Positions 59,803 through 64,000 of a stretch of DNA of 64,000 bases are shown piece after piece. Origin of the DNA: Planococcus koreensis. GTDB taxonomy: Bacteria; Bacillota; Bacilli; Bacillales_A; Planococcaceae. Positions within the stretch are counted from its first letter, which is position 1; the number at the start of each line of letters is the position of its first letter. The notes under the pieces were generated by a model. That model worked only from the letters and a program-made list of their open reading frames with translations, was not told the origin of the DNA and ran no database searches. The DNA lies in the NCBI RefSeq assembly GCF_004761975.1, contig NZ_RQII01000053.1:1-64000 (forward strand), given 5' to 3'. Both the position numbers and the translations under genes were made by a program.

Positions 59803-60468
59803 TCACTCCTTGGTTTGAAGTTTCACATCAAGCATATGGTAATTTCCGTTTATCACTTTATCGCCGAATTCCACCGGCACCGCCTCAACAAAAATCGGCC
59901 CATCGATAACCACCGTATGAAATTCGCCTTCTTCGCCGCAAGGATCGATGCCGATCGCTTCAAGCTCTCCGATCAGCCCTTCCGTGAATTCCCTGCCGAG
60001 AAACGCCGCATCCATCCGCGTCGCATCCACTACCGTAATGACCGCTTTAAAACCCGCTCTTACCAATTCCAGCAGCAAATCTTTGCGGGGCTCCTGCCAC
60101 AGCGGATGGCTCGCTTCCATATCCGCTTCAGCACTCACTTTCAGCACCCATTGCAAATGATCGTCCAAATCGATATCGCCATAGACGCCCATTTCAATCC
60201 CTTGGGCCTTAAAGCTTTTCAGCTGGCGAATGAATTCTTCTTCGTACCCTGCCCAATCCGCTTTGCCGATGACAAGCGGCAAGCCCATCCGTTCCGCCTG
60301 CGCTTCCATGACTTCAAGCGGCAGGCCATGAGACCGCGACCGCACCCCATCCGGTTCAAACATCGTAAACAGCACCACCGGCACATTGCCGCCCATCACT
60401 GCCCGGTAATACGCCAAAGCCGAATCTTTTCCTCCGCTCCATGACATCATAAATGTTTTCTGCATCAT
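59803..60468 (-). CDS. Dph6-like ATP-pyrophosphatase (diphthine-ammonia ligase family)
   Basis: A 221-residue PP-loop enzyme: SGGKDSALAYY at the N terminus binds ATP, and EGEFHTVVIDGP is the family signature. Eukaryotic and archaeal members amidate diphthine, but bacteria lack diphthamide, so the bacterial role is unknown. Tandem ATGs lie three and six bases from AGAGGTG; the second (60465) is better placed. Adjacent to the GNAT gene. Confidence 0.87.
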   Translation of the reverse strand: MMQKTFMMSWSGGKDSALAYYRAVMGGNVPVVLFTMFEPDGVRSRSHGLPLEVMEAQAERMGLPLVIGKADWAGYEEEFIRQLKSFKAQGIEMGVYGDIDLDDHLQWVLKVSAEADMEASHPLWQEPRKDLLLELVRAGFKAVITVVDATRMDAAFLGREFTEGLIGELEAIGIDPCGEEGEFHTVVIDGPIFVEAVPVEFGDKVINGNYHMLDVKLQTKE

Positions 60469-60587
60469 GCACCTCTTTTGTTCTGATTGTTCTTTCCGCT
60501 ACCTACTTCGACGCCCGCCGAATAAAACCCTTCGCAGGAAGCTCTGCTTTGAGACTATTAAGATGCTACTTATTTCCTTTTCACTGC

Positions 60588-60974
60588 GCTTCAGGCGGAC
60601 GCTTTCCGCGGGCCTGGCTTCAGTCTCCTCGTCGCTACGCTCCTGCGGGGCCCTCAGCTCAGGCTTTGCCCGCTGGAGTCGCCGCCTTCCGCTTCATTCA
60701 AAGGTTTTTCTTAATAGCGAGTCATTTCTCTTATTAAAGAACATGAAAGGTAGAAGTTTCTGTACTTTGTTTAAAATCTCCAGATATGGAGCAAAACAGC
60801 GGAGAAAACCTTACTGCTCCTGCAGTGCTACGCACTTCGTCGCAAAGACTTGCCTTCGCAAGCTTCGGGTAAGTCTTGCCTGCGGGAAAGCGAGACAGCC
60901 GAGACCCCGCAAGCACGCGATAGCGAGCTGAGGAGGCTTGGCGCTCGCCCGCGGCAAGCGTAGCTGTTTTGCGG
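60588..60974. repeat. Palindromic dispersed repeat, copy B
   Basis: The uninterrupted relative of copy A. Left arm 60588-60697, AT-richer centre 60698-60787, right arm 60788-60974. The arms are imperfect inverted repeats, e.g. CCGCGGGC and GCCCGCGG near their outer ends. The right arm contains an extra ~72 bp (60806-60877) absent from copy A. Frames across it are not real genes. Confidence 0.87.
60806..60877. repeat. Extra insert inside repeat copy B
   Basis: Relative to copy A, where GCGGAGAC runs straight into GCCTGCGGGA, copy B has about 72 additional bases. They end with a small inverted repeat AAGACTT...AAGTCTT. GCTCCTGC and TCGTCGCAAAG within it also occur in the intergenic segment at 26845-27050. 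Confidence 0.6.
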
Positions 60975-61005
60975 AATATCGTCACCCAAATCACCTTAAC
61001 AAATG

Positions 61006-61038
61006 AAAAAGGCTATCGAAGATATCTCGACAGCCCTT
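61006..61038 (-). terminator. Terminator of fumC
   Basis: On the minus strand GGCTGTCGA pairs with TCGATAGCC across GATATCT and is followed by TTTTTC. It is just downstream of the fumC stop. Confidence 0.82.
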
Positions 61039-61048
61039 TCTCTTCTAT

Positions 61049-62431
61049 TCAGTTTCCAACCATGTTCTCCGGACGGACCCATTCGTCGAATTGGTCAGCC
61101 GTCAAATGGCCGCTTTTCACTGCGGATTCTTTTAACGTCGAGCCATCGTTATGAGCTTGCTTCGCGATTGCCGCTGCTTTCTCATACCCGATATGTGGAT
61201 TCAAAGCCGTTACCAGCATCAATGAATTGCTTACGTGGTTCTGGATGACATCCAGGTTCGCCTCGATGCCGACTGCGCAATGATCGTTGAAGCTGACCAA
61301 GCTGTCTGTCAACAAGCGTACAGACTGCAGGAAGTTATAGGCGATAACTGGTTTGAAAACGTTCAATTCGAAATTCCCTTGGCTTGCTGAGAAGCCGATT
61401 GCCGCGTCGTTGCCCATTACTTGAGCAGCTACCATCGTCAATGCTTCGCTTTGCGTCGGGTTGACTTTCCCAGGCATGATCGAGCTTCCTGGCTCGTTTG
61501 CCGGAATCGTGATTTCGCCGATGCCGCTGCGTGGTCCGCTGGCAAGCCAACGGACATCGTTTGCGATTTTCATGGCGTCGGCTGCAAGCGCTTTGATCGC
61601 GCCGTGCGTGTAAACCATTTCATCGTGGCTCGTCAATGCATGGAATTTGTTTTCTGCTGAAACGAATTTCGTGCCGACAGATTCACTGATGAAGTCAGCA
61701 ACCGATGGACCGAATGTCGGATCCGCATTGATGCCGGTTCCGACAGCAGTTCCGCCGATAGCAAGTTCGCGCATATATTCGACGCTTTCACGCACCATGC
61801 GTTCGCTCTTTTCAAGCATATGTCTCCAGCCGCTGATCTCCTGCCCCAATGTCAATGGCGTAGCATCCTGCAGATGCGTACGGCCGATTTTGATGACGTC
61901 ATTGAATTTCTGCGCCTTCTCATCAAGCGTCGCCTTCAATTTTTGGATAGCCGGGATCAGGTTTTCTGTTACCGCTAAAACACCCGCCACGTGCATTGCT
62001 GTCGGGTATGTATCATTCGAGCTCTGTGACATGTTCACGTCATCGTTGGGATGGAGTTTTTCCTCTGACGATTGCTCCGCCAGGATTTCGTTTCCACGGC
62101 GCGCCAATACTTCGTTCATGTTCATATTGGATTGCGTACCGCTTCCTGTCTGCCATACGACAAGCGGGAAATGGTCGTCCCATTTACCTGCAATCACTTC
62201 ATCCGCCGCTGCGCTGATCGCTTGCATTTTCGCTTCAGAAAGCTTGCCTAATTTATGGTTCGCTTTGGCAGCCGCTTTTTTCAATTCCGCGAAGGCCATA
62301 ACGACTTCATGCGGCATACGTTCTGTGCCGATTGCAAAGTTTTGGACGCTGCGCTGAGTCTGGGCTCCCCACATTTTGTCCGCTTCTACTTGAATTTCGC
62401 CGATCGTGTCTTTCTCTGTACGATATTGCAT
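61049..62431 (-). CDS. fumC: Class II fumarate hydratase
   Basis: A 460-residue iron-independent fumarase converting fumarate to malate in the citric acid cycle. The signature [15 protein letters not shown] (about residue 315) and [12 protein letters not shown] and [10 protein letters not shown] are intact. The ATG at 62431 follows GGAG at eight bases; a GTG three codons earlier overlaps that site. Single gene with terminator; acts as a homotetramer by family. Confidence 0.96.
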   Translation of the reverse strand: MQYRTEKDTIGEIQVEADKMWGAQTQRSVQNFAIGTERMPHEVVMAFAELKKAAAKANHKLGKLSEAKMQAISAAADEVIAGKWDDHFPLVVWQTGSGTQSNMNMNEVLARRGNEILAEQSSEEKLHPNDDVNMSQSSNDTYPTAMHVAGVLAVTENLIPAIQKLKATLDEKAQKFNDVIKIGRTHLQDATPLTLGQEISGWRHMLEKSERMVRESVEYMRELAIGGTAVGTGINADPTFGPSVADFISESVGTKFVSAENKFHALTSHDEMVYTHGAIKALAADAMKIANDVRWLASGPRSGIGEITIPANEPGSSIMPGKVNPTQSEALTMVAAQVMGNDAAIGFSASQGNFELNVFKPVIAYNFLQSVRLLTDSLVSFNDHCAVGIEANLDVIQNHVSNSLMLVTALNPHIGYEKAAAIAKQAHNDGSTLKESAVKSGHLTADQFDEWVRPENMVGN

Positions 62432-62526
62432 TCCATTCACTCCAATTCAAAGTCGTTTATAAAGCTTCTCTTCTATATTATAAACACAAGATGGCAGGAA
62501 AAAGGGATTTTCCGCAGTGAAATACG

Positions 62527-64000
62527 CTATTTTAATCCTTCGAAATAGCTTTCGATAATCTCTTCATCCGAATGCGGCACAAATTCCCCGCGTATCTTCT
62601 GGGCTCCATTAATGCAGCCGCTCGACAAGAGGATAATGTCATCCGGACCGCTTTCACGCAATGCGGCCATTACCGCTTCACGGCGGGTGGGAACTGGCAC
62701 GACTTGCTGTTTGTAAGGGACCGTAAACCCTTTGAGCACTTCATTGACGACGTCGTCCGGGTTGTTGAAGTCGGGATGGTCAACAGTGACAATGATGACA
62801 TCCGCCTTGCCTTCAGCCGCTTTTGCCATTTTCGGCATTTTCCCGAAATCACGGATGCCGATGCCTGCAATAAGCGTGATCAAACGCTTATGGGGCAGCT
62901 TCTTCACTTCACGCATGACCAAGTCGAGCGCAACCGGCGTATGCGCATAGTCCAAAATGATTTTCCGGCCTTCCGGGCCTGCAATCATCTGGAAACGGCC
63001 TTCCACCTGCGGCATTCTTGGCAGCACTGAGATAATCTGCTCCATTGATGCGCCGGACAATAAAGCTGCTCCGATAGCAGCCGTTAAATTGGCCGCATTG
63101 TATTCGCCGAACAGCGGCACTTGGACGTCAAAAACCTGTCCTTTATAATGAAGGTCGAAGCGCATGCCCATCCCTGCACCTTCCAGCCTCGTCCAGATCA
63201 AATCTGCACCGGAATCTTCAAAATGGCTGTAAGTCAGGCCTGGATAATTGACGACGGCTAAAATCTCCTGTGCCATTCCTTTATCATCCAAATTGATGAC
63301 AGCGTGTTTCGCCTGGCTAAACAACAGTAATTTACTTTTCAGGTAATGTTCGAATGTTTTGTGGTATTCCAGGTGCTCTTCGGAAATATTGGTATGGATG
63401 GCGACATCAAAATTAATGCCTTCCACACGCTTTTGGTCCAGTGCAATCGACGAAACTTCCATCGAAACCGCCTGGTCGCCGTGAGCCGCCAATTGTGAAA
63501 AAATTTGATGGATATCTGAAGAAATCGGTGTTGTAGGGGTGCTTTTTTTATACGGGAATTTCCCATCGGAATTAAAGATGCCTGTCGTGCCGATGAACCC
63601 GCAAGCGATCCCGAGCAAATTAAATAGGTTATAAACATATGTGGCTGTCGTGGTTTTTCCATTAGTCCCAGTGACCCCGACTTTGATCAGCCGGTCTTGG
63701 GATCTGCCGTGAAAAAGGATTGAAGCATGTGCAAGCGCATGGCGCACATCTGCTACTGCGACAAACGAAACATCCGGATAAAGCGGTACGTATTTTGTCA
63801 ACGCCGCTAAATCGGAGCCGATAATCGCTGATGCCCCTTTTTCCAACGCTTCTGGAATATAAAGATGGCCGTCTGTATTTTCTCCAGTTACGCAGAAGAA
63901 CGCAGCGCGTTCTGCCGAGTCTGCGGAATTGTATACAATCGAACTGATCTCCTGATTTTCAGGTCCAAACTGATCAATGATTGAAAACTCCGGAATATGG
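62527..64000 (-). CDS. murE: MurE-like UDP-MurNAc-tripeptide ligase, 5' end beyond the window
   Basis: The reading frame is open through the window edge, so at least 490 residues are encoded and the N terminus is missing. ATP motif GTNGKTTTATYV, GFIGTTG, MEVSSIALDQ and HTNISEEHLEYH match Mur ligases, and DYAHTPVAL and SGCINGAQKIRG follow. The position of the DNPR motif that selects meso-diaminopimelate in MurE reads DHPDFNNP, so Lys or another amino acid is likely; a non-canonical MurE paralogue is also possible. Alone, outside a dcw cluster. Confidence 0.85.
   Translation of the reverse strand, partial: HIPEFSIIDQFGPENQEISSIVYNSADSAERAAFFCVTGENTDGHLYIPEALEKGASAIIGSDLAALTKYVPLYPDVSFVAVADVRHALAHASILFHGRSQDRLIKVGVTGTNGKTTTATYVYNLFNLLGIACGFIGTTGIFNSDGKFPYKKSTPTTPISSDIHQIFSQLAAHGDQAVSMEVSSIALDQKRVEGINFDVAIHTNISEEHLEYHKTFEHYLKSKLLLFSQAKHAVINLDDKGMAQEILAVVNYPGLTYSHFEDSGADLIWTRLEGAGMGMRFDLHYKGQVFDVQVPLFGEYNAANLTAAIGAALLSGASMEQIISVLPRMPQVEGRFQMIAGPEGRKIILDYAHTPVALDLVMREVKKLPHKRLITLIAGIGIRDFGKMPKMAKAAEGKADVIIVTVDHPDFNNPDDVVNEVLKGFTVPYKQQVVPVPTRREAVMAALRESGPDDIILLSSGCINGAQKIRGEFVPHSDEEIIESYFEGLK

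Noticed and set aside
60467-60931. 154-codon plus-strand frame through repeat B
   Set aside because: Entirely within repeat sequence; the equivalent frame is not preserved in copy A.
1-64000. CRISPR arrays, prophage, toxin-antitoxin or defence islands
   Set aside because: No regularly spaced short repeats, phage structural genes, or recognisable defence domains were seen; the ABC-F, repeats and IS are the only accessory-type features.

Overview
This is a 64 kb chromosomal segment of a low-to-mid GC member of the Bacillota. Gene content (yclNOPQ-, niaP-, vmlR-, des/desKR- and ydaT-like genes), Shine-Dalgarno sequences and operator types are those of Bacillales. A MurE-like ligase without the meso-diaminopimelate DNPR motif and the dispersed palindromic repeats suggest Planococcaceae (Planococcus-like). 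The genus is inference. I saw no rRNA, tRNA, CRISPR array or prophage. Most genes are on the minus strand.

Layout. 1-136: right end of an IS3-family element. 0.16-6.1 kb: a DJ-1/PfpI protein, an alkyladenine glycosylase and a trpD-C-(F+B)-A operon preceded by a Trp T-box (TGG specifier); trpF and trpB are fused in one frame and trpE/trpG are absent. 6.1-11.9 kb: a five-gene acyl-CoA degradation operon with a FadR-type box and a cre site. 12-14.5 kb: an osmoprotectant-type ABC importer. 14.6-16.5 kb: a VmlR-like ABC-F protein behind a terminator/antiterminator attenuator with a candidate leader peptide. 16.5-22.9 kb: GNAT, NiaP, ZIP transporter, cysteine-free UDG-superfamily protein, glnK-amt with a perfect GlnR/TnrA box, and PAP2 phosphatase. 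23-26.8 kb: Fur-controlled yclNOPQ siderophore importer. 27.2-33.2 kb: ABC exporter, HflX, VOC protein, PutP and a YdaT-like protein.

33.2-35.3 kb is a nest of repeats: a palindromic dispersed repeat is split by a 1,632-bp IS4-family element with 18-bp perfect terminal repeats, a 12-bp target duplication and an amber codon in its transposase. The whole is bracketed by two nearly identical 36-bp terminator hairpins. A second repeat copy lies at 60.6-61.0 kb with an extra ~72-bp insert. 35.3-38.2 kb: DesR/DesK and the lipid desaturase with a DesR-like palindrome. 38.3-47.3 kb: small membrane protein, CydDC, an unlisted 55-aa gene, ZIP-like protein, WrbA, a cre-controlled acyl-CoA synthetase and a methyltransferase. 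47.4-54.3 kb: small oxidoreductases, an M15 peptidase, a MacB-type ABC pair, a GT2-GtrA protein and a glutaredoxin-like protein. 54.4-58.7 kb: copper region with CopA, CopY (two cop boxes), a frameshifted CtaG-like gene and DUF2243. 58.8-64 kb: GNAT, Dph6-like ATPase, FumC and a MurE-like ligase that runs off the window.

Most of the window is core metabolism and transport under recognisable regulators. The most unusual points are the TrpF-TrpB fusion, the VmlR attenuator, the nested repeat/IS structure with duplicated terminators, and the single-base frameshift in ctaG. I found no convincing wholly new multi-gene system.
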